Part shown: positions 32,596-45,400 of the stretch, piece after piece
Position numbering within the stretch: position 1 is the stretch's first letter
How the letters are laid out: every line of letters begins with the position of its first letter
Assembly (NCBI GenBank): GCA_033558025.1
Contig: JAUCEF010000006.1
Coordinates: 3,596,001 to 3,660,000 of the forward strand
Source: Phytophthora sp. 'mugwort'
Lineage: Eukaryota > Oomycota > Peronosporomycetes > Peronosporales > Peronosporaceae
Length of the DNA: 64,000 bases
Direction: 5' to 3'
Program-made: the position numbers and the translations under genes
Notes under the pieces: model-generated
What the model saw: only the letters and a program-made list of their open reading frames with translations
The model's database searches: none
Told to the model about the DNA's origin: nothing

Positions 32596-35500
32596 CTCCA
32601 TGAAGCGCGACGCATAGCCAACGGCGTACGCGATGTCCGGGCGCGTGGCAGTCATCAAGTGCATCAGAGCACCAACAGCTTCGCGAAACGGAGCGTTCAC
32701 CTTGGTCGCTGCGTCACTTGAAATCAGTCGAGTGCTTATATCGACGGGACTCACCACGGCCTTGCACTCGTCCATACCAAAACGCTTGAGAATGTCATCC
32801 ACATAGCGGCGCTGACACATCGTCACGCTGCCGTCCGGGCCGTCCACCAATTCGATCCCAAGAACGAACGCGCACTTGCCGCTGTCGGTCATCTCGAAGC
32901 GTGTCTTGAGGTCGGTCTTCGTGCGTGAGATCAGTTCGGGTGAACTTCCGGTAATCAGCACGTCATCCACGTAGACCAGCACTAGCACGCAGTGACCGTC
33001 AACGATCTTGATGTAGAGGCACGGGTCGAACGCCGATACTTGAAAGCCGATGGAGCACACGAACTCGTCGGAGGTCTCGTTCCACACGCGCGAAGCTTGC
33101 TTGAGACCGTAGATCGCCTTCACCAATTCCAGGCAGTCGAAGTCACCGTCGAGATCAACACCTTCGGGGACCGCGCAGAACACCAGTTCTTTCATTATCC
33201 CGTACAGGAAACCTGTCACCACGAGGCGCGCCATGTACTTCTCGATCGATCCGTCCGCTTTGCGCTTGATCTTGAACACCCACTTGGTGCCGATGGCGCG
33301 TTGTCCGTTAGGCAACTTGGCAGCACGAAACACACCACGAAGTCGCATCGATTCGAGCTCAGCACGAATCGCCTTGCGCCAGTGCACTTGGTCGGGGCCG
33401 TTCACCGCTTCTTGGAATGTCGTCGGCTCCGATAGATCGCCTGCTTCGACGGCATTGGCACTTGCACGCCAAAAAACTGGTGGAGTCGATTCTTCATCTT
33501 GGTCTCCAGACTTTTCTTCTTCGTCTGCGTCTGCTCGGTGCGGAGGGGAGTAGTTCGGCGCACTTGCTTCTTCCAGTCCAGGTCGATGACGCACAGCTCG
33601 CGGTTTTCTGGCAGCTTCATCTTCGTCACTCGGGCGGCTCTTGCGCTTCCCTGCCTGCGTGTACTCCGTCTGGCGGAAACCATCATTGTCGATGTCGAGC
33701 GAGTCGAAGTCCAGGTCGTCGACATCTTCATCGGAAATCGTCGGTGAACATCCAAAGGTCGACTCATCGAAGTTGACATCGCGACTGATAACCACCTGCC
33801 CCGCCTCGATGTCATAAAGTCGATACGCCTTGGACACTTCTTCGTAACCCAGGAACAGTCCAGCGCGAGCCTTGGGATCCCACTTGAGCCGCTTCTCCTT
33901 CGGAGTCAGAATGTACGTCCGACAGCCGAACACACGCATGTGCTTCACACTCGGCTTGGAGTTGTAAACGATCTCGAACGGAGTCTTGTGCTCGATCTTG
34001 GGTGACGGCAGACGATTCTTCACGTAGATGGCAGTCATGGCCGCCTCAGCCCAGAAACACTTGTCCAGCTTAGCGTGATGCAGCATGCTGCGGCCGATCG
34101 TAACGATAGTTCGGATAGCTCGCTCTGCCGTGCCGTTCGTCTGGTGCGCGTACGGAACCGTGGTTTGCTGCTCGATGCCTTCGTCTTCGTAGAAGCCGTT
34201 GAGCGAGTTGGTCGCAAACTCACGAGCTCCGTCGTGCCGCACAAACTTGACCTTCTTGCCGAACTGCTTCTGCACCTTCATGATGTACGTCTTGATGCAG
34301 TCTTCGCTCTCCGACTTGGCACGCAGGCAGAAACCCTTCATGCATCCACTGGCTTCGTCCACGATCAGTAGCAGGTACTTGCTGCCGCCAAGCGAGTTTT
34401 CCTCCATGGGTCCGCAGATGTCGAAGTGGAGCAGCTCAAATGTGTCGTAGCGACGCTTGTCACGGTTGCTTGGGAATGGTTTTTGGACCATTTTACCTTG
34501 CTGGCAACCACGACACAGACTTGGTCCGCTCGACTTGAAAGGTGCCTTCGCGTCCTTGATCATGTGGTTGTCGACCATCTTGCGAAGCACCTCAACCGGA
34601 GCGTGACCCATGCGCGCGTGCAGGTCGACAGTCTTGCCACTCGTCGCCGCATTCGCCGATCGCTGAGGCGTCTGAAGCCAGTAGAGTCCATCCATGAGGT
34701 TTGCCGTCGCCACCACTTGCTTGGAGCCTTTGTGCGCAATCTGCATCTTGGTGCCGTCGAACACCACTTGAAACTTGTCACTTTTGTTGATCTGCGGTAC
34801 CGAAAGCAGATTCTTGCTCATGCTTGGCACGTACAGCGCGTTCTTGATCTCGATCTCGCGCTCGTCGCCATTGGGCAGAACCACTTGTTCCACGATGGTC
34901 CCCACACCCATGATGGCCGCCTTGTTGCCGTCGGCCACCGAAAGTTCGCCTTCGTTCCGCTCAATCAAATGGACGAACTTGGTCTTGTCGTTGCAGATGT
35001 GGTGCGTTGCGCCGCTGTCGACCGCCCACATCCCGGACACATTCTTGCCCGTCGAAACCCCACATTCCAGTGAAACCGCGAACGCTACTCGATCGTAGTC
35101 GTAGTCGTAGCCGTTGCTGTCGTTTCTCCACTGGATGTTGTTGGCCCCGCGTCCACGGCCGTTGCCGCCGCGTCTCGGCCCTCGGTTCTCGTCCTTCTGC
35201 TTGGTCCAGCACTTGTCAATCGTGTGCCCCACTTTTCCGCAGTACGTACACTGGCGAGACTCTCGGTCGGTGTTGAACGCCTTGGCCGCGTTCTCCGTCT
35301 TCACCGTCGCCGTCTTCTCGCCTTGTCTCTTGATGTGCTCATTCGTGAGCACCATCACGACGTCTTGCGACCGCAGTTCAGCGCTGCTCATCTCCAAGTT
35401 CAGCACGACGTTCTCGTAGCTCTTGGAGAGGCTGCGCAACAAGCAGATCGCCACGTCCTCGTCCTCCATCTTGGCACCGATGCTGCTGAGCTTGGCGCTG

Positions 35501-35916
35501 ATGTTGAGGACCTCGTTGCAATGATGCAACACATTGCCGCCTTCCGACATCTCCATGCTGAAGAGTTGGCGCTTCAGGTAGATGCGTCCAGCCTTCTGCG
35601 AACCACCGTACAGCGTCTTCAGGCGCGACCAGGCAACCCACGCTTCCTCGCAGTCGTCGACCACATGGTGGTAGTCCGCGTCCATGTGGAGCAGCATCAG
35701 TCCGAAAGCGATGTTGCTCAACTTGACGTAGTCGTCCTTGGCCCGCGAGTCCGTGTAGCTTGGCGTCGTCTCACGGTTCACGACATGCCACGTCGACTTG
35801 GTCAGGAACACGCCACGCATGTAGCGGTTCCACGTCGCGTAGTTGTCCCCGTTGAACTTGTCAATGGAGACCTTGGTCGAGGCGTCTTGGGCAGAGGACA
35901 TGGTGCTTGGGCTCAT
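32596..35916 (-). pseudogene. B2i gag-pol, main part, with RT deletion
   Basis: Open frame from the ATG at 35916: Gag ([14 protein letters not shown]), protease ([10 protein letters not shown]), integrase (D, D, E all present), acidic linker, RT and connection. The RT has lost 132 bp in frame (at about 33222 against 36323-36454) across the repeat CCACG, removing the [11 protein letters not shown] block and the first catalytic Asp (QLDVVTAFL), so it cannot reverse-transcribe. It is cut by B3 at 32596; the last 246 bp repeat the sequence on B3's other side. The identical-type LTRs show that it was copied recently, perhaps in trans if the deletion preceded insertion. Confidence 0.9.
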
Positions 35917-35920
35917 AACC

Positions 35921-36270
35921 TGATGAAAGGTATGGATCTTGGACACGAAGCTTGTACGAAGCGGAGGGAGGGACGTCGCAGACGGCGGGACCGGAGCGAA
36001 GGCACTTGAGGGGTAGAATGAAGATTCGAAAGTGATTGAATTGTTGGAGCTTACACCCTACTGTTATAGACACGCGACCCTGCGTCCTATCACCTAGTGC
36101 ATCTAATCAACCATCACTCACCGGTGTTCGTCCAATCATCCTACTCGTCTAATCATCGGTGGCGTAAACAACTTACCGTAATCACCATAATCAACGTGGG
36201 TTCGGATTGGACCGGTTCGGGTTAACCGGTTCACGGCTAATAACTGATACCAAACCGGTAACCGTCAATA
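35921..36270 (-). repeat. B2 LTR (5' LTR of B2i)
   Basis: 350 bp. Inr TCACTTT at 36029-36035 and FPR-like AATCTTC at 36020-36026 (element sense). Followed by GGGAC at 36271. Confidence 0.94.
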
Positions 36271-39152
36271 GGGACCGCGCAGAACACCAGTTCTTTCATT
36301 ATCCCGTACAGGAAAGCTGTCACCACGTCGAGTTGGTCGAGGGGCCAGTCAAAATACTTGGCAATCGCGATGATCATGCGCAGCGTCACGTACTTGACCA
36401 CGGGCGAGAACGTCTCGGTGTAGTCGATGCCGTACTTCTGCTTGAACCCCTTGGCCACGAGGCGCGCCTTGTACTTCTCGATCGATCCGTCCGCTTTGCG
36501 CTTGATCTTGAACACCCACTTGGTGCCGATGGCGCGTTGTCCGTTAGGCAACTTGGCAGCACGAAACACACCACGAAGTCGCATCGATTCGAGCTCAGCA
36601 CGAATCGCCTTGCGCCAGTGCACTTGGTCGGGGCCGTTCACCGCTTCTTGGAATGTCGTCGGCTCCGATAGATCGCCTGCTTCGACGGCATTGGCACTTG
36701 CACGCCAAAAAACTGGTGGAGTCGATTCTTCATCTTGGTCTCCAGACTTTTCTTCTTCGTCTGCGTCTGCTCGGTGCGGAGGGGAGTAGTTCGGCGCACT
36801 TGCTTCTTCCAGTCCAGGTCGATGACGCACAGCTCGCGGTTTTCTGGCAGCTTCATCTTCGTCACTCGGGCGGCTCTTGCGCTTCCCTGCCTGCGTGTAC
36901 TCCGTCTGGCGGAAACCATCATTGTCGATGTCGAGCGAGTCGAAGTCCAGGTCGTCGACATCTTCATCGGAAATCGTCGGTGAACATCCAAAGGTCGACT
37001 CATCGAAGTTGACATCGCGACTGATAACCACCTGCCCCGCCTCGATGTCATAAAGTCGATACGCCTTGGACACTTCTTCGTAACCCAGGAACAGTCCAGC
37101 GCGAGCCTTGGGATCCCACTTGAGCCGCTTCTCCTTCGGAGTCAGAATGTACGTCCGACAGCCGAACACACGCATGTGCTTCACACTCGGCTTGGAGTTG
37201 TAAACGATCTCGAACGGAGTCTTGTGCTCGATCTTGGGTGACGGCAGACGATTCTTCACGTAGATGGCAGTCATGGCCGCCTCAGCCCAGAAACACTTGT
37301 CCAGCTTAGCGTGATGCAGCATGCTGCGGCCGATCGTAACGATAGTTCGGATAGCTCGCTCTGCCGTGCCGTTCGTCTGGTGCGCGTACGGAACCGTGGT
37401 TTGCTGCTCGATGCCTTCGTCTTCGTAGAAGCCGTTGAGCGAGTTGGTCGCAAACTCACGAGCTCCGTCGTGCCGCACAAACTTGACCTTCTTGCCGAAC
37501 TGCTTCTGCACCTTCATGATGTACGTCTTGATGCAGTCTTCGCTCTCCGACTTGGCACGCAGGCAGAAACCCTTCATGCATCCACTGGCTTCGTCCACGA
37601 TCAGTAGCAGGTACTTGCTGCCGCCAAGCGAGTTTTCCTCCATGGGTCCGCAGATGTCGAAGTGGAGCAGCTCAAATGTGTCGTAGCGACGCTTGTCACG
37701 GTTGCTTGGGAATGGTTTTTGGACCATTTTACCTTGCTGGCAACCACGACACAGACTTGGTCCGCTCGACTTGAAAGGTGCCTTCGCGTCCTTGATCATG
37801 TGGTTGTCGACCATCTTGCGAAGCACCTCAACCGGAGCGTGACCCATGCGCGCGTGCAGGTCGACAGTCTTGCCACTCGTCGCCGCATTCGCCGATCGCT
37901 GAGGCGTCTGAAGCCAGTAGAGTCCATCCATGAGGTTTGCCGTCGCCACCACTTGCTTGGAGCCTTTGTGCGCAATCTGCATCTTGGTGCCGTCGAACAC
38001 CACTTGAAACTTGTCACTTTTGTTGATCTGCGGTACCGAAAGCAGATTCTTGCTCATGCTTGGCACGTACAGCGCGTTCTTGATCTCGATCTCGCGCTCG
38101 TCGCCATTGGGCAGAACCACTTGTTCCACGATGGTCCCCACACCCATGATGGCCGCCTTGTTGCCGTCGGCCACCGAAAGTTCGCCTTCGTTCCGCTCAA
38201 TCAAATGGACGAACTTGGTCTTGTCGTTGCAGATGTGGTGCGTTGCGCCGCTGTCGACCGCCCACATCCCGGACACATTCTTGCCCGTCGAAACCCCACA
38301 TTCCAGTGAAACCGCGAACGCTACTCGATCGTAGTCGTAGTCGTAGCCGTTGCTGTCGTTTCTCCACTGGATGTTGTTGGCCCCGCGTCCACGGCCGTTG
38401 CCGCCGCGTCTCGGCCCTCGGTTCTCGTCCTTCTGCTTGGTCCAGCACTTGTCAATCGTGTGCCCCACTTTTCCGCAGTACGTACACTGGCGAGACTCTC
38501 GGTCGGTGTTGAACGCCTTGGCCGCGTTCTCCGTCTTCACCGTCGCCGTCTTCTCGCCTTGTCTCTTGATGTGCTCATTCGTGAGCACCATCACGACGTC
38601 TTGCGACCGCAGTTCAGCGCTGCTCATCTCCAAGTTCAGCACGACGTTCTCGTAGCTCTTGGAGAGGCTGCGCAACAAGCAGATCGCCACGTCCTCGTCC
38701 TCCATCTTGGCACCGATGCTGCTGAGCTTGGCGCTGATGTTGAGGACCTCGTTGCAATGATGCAACACATTGCCGCCTTCCGACATCTCCATGCTGAAGA
38801 GTTGGCGCTTCAGGTAGATGCGTCCAGCCTTCTGCGAACCACCGTACAGCGTCTTCAGGCGCGACCAGGCAACCCACGCTTCCTCGCAGTCGTCGACCAC
38901 ATGGTGGTAGTCCGCGTCCATGTGGAGCAGCATCAGTCCGAAAGCGATGTTGCTCAACTTGACGTAGTCGTCCTTGGCCCGCGAGTCCGTGTAGCTTGGC
39001 GTCGTCTCACGGTTCACGACATGCCACGTCGACTTGGTCAGGAACACGCCACGCATGTAGCGGTTCCACGTCGCGTAGTTGTCCCCGTTGAACTTGTCAA
39101 TGGAGACCTTGGTCGAGGCGTCTTGGGCAGAGGACATGGTGCTTGGGCTCAT
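36271..39152 (-). pseudogene. B2 array unit 1: gag-PR-IN and RT start, open frame
   Basis: Open from the ATG at 39152 through Gag, protease, integrase (D, D, E present) and the first part of RT ([22 protein letters not shown]) to gggac at 36271, then about ten codons into the adjacent LTR to a stop at 36237. It is about 971 codons in all. RT lacks the YVDD palm, and RNase H and the polypurine tract are absent. With an LTR upstream (39157-39506) and one downstream (35921-36270) it resembles a small LTR element able to express Gag, PR and IN but not to copy itself. Confidence 0.9.
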
Positions 39153-39156
39153 AACC

Positions 39157-39506
39157 TGATGAAAGGTATGGATCTTGGACACGAAGCTTGTACGAAGCGG
39201 AGGGAGGGACGTCACAGACGGCGGGACCGGAGCGAAGGCACTTGAGGGGTAGAATGAAGATTCGAAAGTGATTGAATTGTTGGAGCTTACACCCTACTGT
39301 TATAGACACGCGACCCTGCGTCCTATCACCTAGTGCATCTAATCAACCATCACTCACCGGTGTTCGTCCAATCATCCTACTCGTCTAATCATCGGTGGCG
39401 TAAACAACTTACCGTAATCACCATAATCAACGTGGGTTCGGATTGGACCGGTTCGGGTTAACCGGTTCACGGCTAATAACTGATACCAAACCGGTAACCG
39501 TCAATA
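39157..39506 (-). repeat. B2 LTR between array units 1 and 2
   Basis: 350 bp, nearly identical to 35921-36270 (gacgtcacag for gacgtcgcag). It is followed at once by the gggaccgcg breakpoint of the next unit. Confidence 0.94.
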
Positions 39507-42122
39507 GGGACCGCGCAGAACACCAGTTCTTTCATTATCCCGTACAGGAAAGCTGTCACCACGTCGAGTTGGTCGAGGGGCCAGTCAAAATACTTGGCAA
39601 TCGCGATGATCATGCGCAGCGTCACGTACTTGACCACGGGCGAGAACGTCTCGGTGTAGTCGATGCCGTACTTCTGCTTGAACCCCTTGGCCACGAGGCG
39701 CGCCTTGTACTTCTCGATCGATCCGTCCGCTTTGCGCTTGATCTTGAACACCCACTTGGTGCCGATGGCGCGTTGTCCGTTAGGCAACTTGGCAGCACGA
39801 AACACACCACGAAGTCGCATCGATTCGAGCTCAGCACGAATCGCCTTGCGCCAGTGCACTTGGTCGGGGCCGTTCACCGCTTCTTGGAATGTCGTCGGCT
39901 CCGATAGATCGCCTGCTTCGACGGCATTGGCACTTGCACGCCAAAAAACTGGTGGAGTCGATTCTTCATCTTGGTCTCCAGACTTTTCTTCTTCGTCTGC
40001 GTCTGCTCGGTGCGGAGGGGAGTAGTTCGGCGCACTTGCTTCTTCCAGTCCAGGTCGATGACGCACAGCTCGCGGTTTTCTGGCAGCTTCATCTTCGTCA
40101 CTCGGGCGGCTCTTGCGCTTCCCTGCCTGCGTGTACTCCGTCTGGCGGAAACCATCATTGTCGATGTCGAGCGAGTCGAAGTCCAGGTCGTCGACATCTT
40201 CATCGGAAATCGTCGGTGAACATCCAAAGGTCGACTCATCGAAGTTGACATCGCGACTGATAACCACCTGCCCCGCCTCGATGTCATAAAGTCGATACGC
40301 CTTGGACACTTCTTCGTAACCCAGGAACAGTCCAGCGCGAGCCTTGGGATCCCACTTGAGCCGCTTCTCCTTCGGAGTCAGAATGTACGTCCGACAGCCG
40401 AACACACGCATGTGCTTCACACTCGGCTTGGAGTTGTAAACGATCTCGAACGGAGTCTTGTGCTCGATCTTGGGTGACGGCAGACGATTCTTCACGTAGA
40501 TGGCAGTCATGGCCGCCTCAGCCCAGAAACACTTGTCCAGCTTAGCGTGATGCAGCATGCTGCGGCCGATCGTGACTATAGTTCGGATAGCTCGCTCTGC
40601 CGTGCCGTTCGTCTGGTGCGCGTACGGAACCGTGGTTTGCTGCTCGATGCCTTCGTCTTCGTAGAAGCCGTTGAGCGAGTTGGTCGCAAACTCACGAGCT
40701 CCGTCGTGCCGCACAAACTTGACCTTCTTGCCGAACTGCTTCTGCACCTTCATGATGTACGTCTTGATGCAGTCTTCGCTCTCCGACTTGGCACGCAGGC
40801 AGAAACCCTTCATGCATCCACTGGCTTCGTCCACGATCAGTAGCAGGTACTTGCTGCCGCCAAGCGAGTTTTCCTCCATGGGTCCGCAGATGTCGAAGTG
40901 GAGCAGCTCAAATGTGTCGTAGCGACGCTTGTCACGGTTGCTTGGGAATGGTTTTTGGACCATTTTACCTTGCTGGCAACCACGACACAGACTTGGTCCG
41001 CTCGACTTGAAAGGTGCCTTCGCGTCCTTGATCATGTGGTTGTCGACCATCTTGCGAAGCACCTCAACCGGAGCGTGACCCATGCGCGCGTGCAGGTCGA
41101 CAGTCTTGCCACTCGTCGCCGCATTCGCCGATCGCTGAGGCGTCTGAAGCCAGTAGAGTCCATCCATGAGGTTTGCCGTCGCCACCACTTGCTTGGAGCC
41201 TTTGTGCGCAATCTGCATCTTGGTGCCGTCGAACACCACTTGAAACTTGTCACTTTTGTTGATCTGCGGTACCGAAAGCAGATTCTTGCTCATGCTTGGC
41301 ACGTACAGCGCGTTCTTGATCTCGATCTCGCGCTCGTCGCCATTGGGCAGAACCACTTGTTCCACGATGGTCCCCACACCCATGATGGCCGCCTTGTTGC
41401 CGTCGGCCACCGAAAGTTCGCCTTCGTTCCGCTCAATCAAATGGACGAACTTGGTCTTGTCGTTGCAGATGTGGTGCGTTGCGCCGCTGTCGACCGCCCA
41501 CATCCCGGACACATTCTTGCCCGTCGAAACCCCACATTCCAGTGAAACCGCGAACGCTACTCGATCGTAGTCGTAGTCGTAGCCGTTGCTGTCGTTTCTC
41601 CACTGGATGTTGTTGGCCCCGCGTCCACGGCCGTTGCCGCCGCGTCTCGGCCCTCGGTTCTCGTCCTTCTGCTTGGTCCAGCACTTGTCAATCGTGTGCC
41701 CCACTTTTCCGCAGTACGTACACTGGCGAGACTCTCGGTCGGTGTTGAACGCCTTGGCCGCGTTCTCCGTCTTCACCGTCGCCGTCTTCTCGCCTTGTCT
41801 CTTGATGTGCTCATTCGTGAGCACCATCACGACGTCTTGCGACCGCAGTTCAGCGCTGCTCATCTCCAAGTTCAGCACGACGTTCTCGTAGCTCTTGGGG
41901 AGACTGCGCAGCAAGCAGATCGCCACGTCCTCGTCCTCCATCTTGGCGCCGATGCTGCTGAGCTTGGCGCTGATGTTCAGGACATCATTGCAATGATGCA
42001 ACACATTGCCGCCTTCCGACATCTCCATGCTGAAGAGCTGTCGCTTCAGGTAGATGCGACCAGCCTTCTGCGATCCACCGTACAGCGTCTTCAAGCGCGT
42101 CCACGCGATCCATGCTTCCTCG
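39507..42122 (-). pseudogene. B2 array unit 2: gag-PR-IN-RT start, cut by A1-b
   Basis: Open frame covering the second half of Gag, CCHC knuckle, protease, integrase and the RT start, with the same 3' breakpoint as unit 1. The last about 230 bp (from about 41890) switch to a variant that matches B2a more closely (cagcaagcag, gttcaggacatcattg), suggesting conversion or recombination. It ends at cttcctcg where A1-b begins; the Gag N-terminus and most of the following LTR (about 548 bp compared with unit 1) are missing. Confidence 0.88.
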
Positions 42123-42476
42123 AAAAGGCTTGGTCACTTGATGGCAAAATGCAAAGTGATTGATTCAGGTCCTTAGTTCGCAAACTCCTTGCTACCTCTA
42201 AGCCTACAGTTCTACCTACTGGGTACACTCTACTGGATTCTCTACTGGATACTGAGTTACTTCAGCCAATCAGGGAGTGCCACGTAGAGCCCATCATGTA
42301 CCCACAATCTTGTACCCACCCATGGCGTAATCGTCCGTGGCGTAAACACCGTCCCATAAACACCGTGACGTAATCTTCGTCTCGTAATCACAGGATGATT
42401 GCGATGCCACTGAGTGAAGGTCATACCGGTATCCTACCGGTATACAGCAGCTGGTCGAGACGTCTCCTTGACAACA
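42123..42476 (-). repeat. A1 LTR (3' LTR of A1-b)
   Basis: 354 bp with intact TCACTTT Inr. It supplies the last 13 codons and the stop of the polyprotein. The polypurine tract is GAGTGGGAG at 42477-42485 (element sense). Confidence 0.94.
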
Positions 42477-45400
42477 CTCCCACTCGACTCGACAGCCTTC
42501 AGCGCTTCGATGCCGAGTTTGCTCCGGAGCACACTGAACTGCGTCGCAGAGATTGGCTTCGTCATGATGTCCGCCAGCATGTCGGTTGTCGAAACATACT
42601 GCAGCACCACTTGACCGTCTTCCACCTTCTCGCGCACGAAATGGTAGCGAATGTCGATGTGCTTGGTGCGCTTGTGGAATTCGGGATTCTTGGCCAACGC
42701 GATGGAACCTTGGTTGTCCTCGTAGATCTTGATTGCTTCATCGCTTGTCATCTCGCCGAGCTCGCACAGGAACACCTTGAGCCACACCGCCTCTTGTGTC
42801 GCCTCCGATAGCGCCATGTACTCAGCTTCCGTCGAAGACAGCGCCACTGTCCGCTGCTTCTTGCTCCTCCAGCTGATGCATCCGCCATTCATCATGAACG
42901 CGTAGCCACTTGTACTTCTTCTTGACTCGATGTCTCCAGCCCAGTCGGCATCTGAATAGCCTTGGGGTCCGTCGTCGCAGCTCGCTTGAAACTCGATGCC
43001 GTGCGTCTTCGTGCCTTGAATGTACCTGAAGACCCTCTTGAGCGCCTGCCAGTGTGTCGGGCATGGGTCTGCTGCAAACTGGCTGAGAACTCCCACTGCT
43101 GCTGCGAGGTCCGGGCGTGTGCCTACCATGAGATACATGAGGCATCCCACAGCGTTCCGGTATGGCACGTTTACCATGGTCTCGTCGTGCTTGCAGCCGC
43201 CCTCGCACATGGCCTTGGTCAGCTTGAGGCCCGGATCCTGTGGCGTCTTAACAGGGTTGCTCTTCTCCATGTTGAACTTCTCCAGAATGTCTTTCGCAAA
43301 CTTGGTTTGCCGCATCGACACCTTCCCTGTCGTCATATCTTGATCGATTTCCATGCCGAGGAAGTACTTGAGGTGGCCCAGGTCCGTCATCTCGAAACGG
43401 TCACTGAGCGCCTTCTTCGTCGACTTGAGCAGCTTGTCGTTGTTACTTGCGAGGATCAGGTCGTCGACATATAGCGCCACGAAGATCATGTCTTGGTCGT
43501 CACGCTTGAAGTAGATGCAGTGGTCAGACTCGCACTTCTTGAACCCTAGCTTGAGCATGAGGTCGTCGATGGTCTTGTTCCACATCCGCGGCGACTGCTT
43601 CAAACCGTAAAGAGACCGCTTGAGCTGACAGACATAGTCCGGGTGCTTTTCATCGATGTAGCCGTCCGGCTGTGCCATGTAGATGTCTTCGTCTAACAAA
43701 CCGTTCAGGAAAGCTGTCTTGACATCCATCTGGTGCACCATGAGATTGTACTTGGCCGCCAGACTGAGCAGGATCCTGATCGACGTGAACTTGGCCACTG
43801 GCGCGAAAGTCTCGTCGTAGTCGATGCCGTACTTCTGCGAAAATCCCTTGGCCACCAGTCGCGCCTTGAACCGTTCGATCTCTCCAGCCTGGTTCTCCTT
43901 CACACGGAACACCCATCGGTTGCCGATTGCCTTGCGTCCTTTTGGCAGCGGCACGAGGATCCACGTCTCGTTCTTGCGGAGCGACTCGACCTCCGAGTCA
44001 CACGCCTCTTTCCACTTGACTGCGTCGCTGGATTCCATCGCCGACTTGAACGTGGTCGGCATTTCTCCCACTGAATTCACGACGTATGCAGCTTCGAAGT
44101 CTTGACTTTCTTGAGCCGCAGCCGACATCTCGTCCAGAGTTAGGTGTCGACTCTGCCGCTTGGCACTTGGAACTTCCACAGCTTCTTCCAGCGACTGCGT
44201 CCGCGGGTGTCGCTTGCTGCCTGGTTCAAAACCTTCGTCCCGCGCTGCTTCTTCGTCTTCTTCTTCTTTGTCGTCTTCATCCGACTGCAACGAATCTTGA
44301 TCCGTCGTCTCTTCATCTTGAATGACCACCACCTCCCTCTGATGGTAGTCACGTCTCCCACTGTCGAAGACGTCTTCCATAAACTGCGCGTCGCGGCTCA
44401 CCAGCACGCGACCGCTCTTGGTCTCTTCGAAACGGTACGCTTTCTCATGCTCCGAGTATCCCAGGAACCGACAGCGCACCGACCGAGCGTCAAACTTGGT
44501 GCGCTTCTCCTTCGGCACGTGCACGTATGCGTGGCAACCGAACACCTTGAGGTTCGCTAGCAGCGGTTTCTTGCCTGTCCAAACCTGGTGCGGCGACTTG
44601 TCGTGGTTGATGGCACGCGTCGGACACCGATTACGGAGGAATGTAGCTGTCACGACAGCTTCACCCCAATACGTCTTGGGCAATCCAGCATGTTCCAGCA
44701 TGCAACGCGCACACTCCACCAACGTCCGGTTCATGCGCTCGGCGACTCCGTTCAGCTGAGGCGTGTATGGCGGCGTGAACTTCTGCATGATACCACGGTC
44801 CGCACAGAACTTGGCCATCTCACCCGAAGTGTACTCGCCGCCGTTGTCGCTCCGCAGCATTTTCACGCGCTTGCCAGTCTGGGTCTCAGCTAACGCGACG
44901 AATTGCGCGAACTTGTCGGCCACCTCGGACTTGTTGCGCAGCAAGTACACCACACAGAAGTGCGACTTGTCATCGATAAACGTGACAAAATAGCGCTTGC
45001 CTCCAAAGGTCGGCGTCTGCATGGGACCGCATACATCACTGTGTACGACTTCTAGCACTTGCTGCTTGGCACGGTTTGGCGACGTCTTCATGTAGCTTAC
45101 TCGCGTTTGCTTGCCGAGTGAGCATCCGTCGCATAACTCCCACTGCTTCACCGACGCCATATCGATACCAACACCGTAGCCCTTCTTGACGATGGCGTCT
45201 AGACCGCCATGGCCGATGTGACCAAGTCGAAGGTGCCAGAGGTACGACGTGGTGTCCCCTTGGCGATCCTTCGAACTTGCCGCATTGGCCTCGTCAGGCA
45301 TCATCGGAGTCATGCACAGCTTGAACAGTCCTTTGCCCTCACGAGCGCCGAGCTTCCACTTGAGACTCTTCGTTTCAGCGAAGCACCCGTCGCTCTCGAA

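Larger units (their letters stand above)
26660..36270 (-). mobile_element. B2i: inner B2 copia nested in outer B2, TSD GGGAC
   Basis: 350 bp LTRs at 26660-27009 and 35921-36270 differ at about one site (aatcaatcatc versus aatcaaccatc). GGGAC flanks both ends. B3 sits inside it. This same-family insertion is the likely seed of the tandem array to its right. Confidence 0.93.
36271..42122 (-). repeat. B2 tandem array (period 3236 bp)
   Basis: Units begin with gggaccgcgcag directly after an LTR end at 36271, 39507 and 46995. The first full period is 3236 bp (2886 bp internal plus 350 bp LTR). Units 1 and 2 are nearly identical over most of their length. The third unit continues at 46995-48011 and 62199-64000. 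The architecture repeats that of the A array at 2878-8314. Confidence 0.88.
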
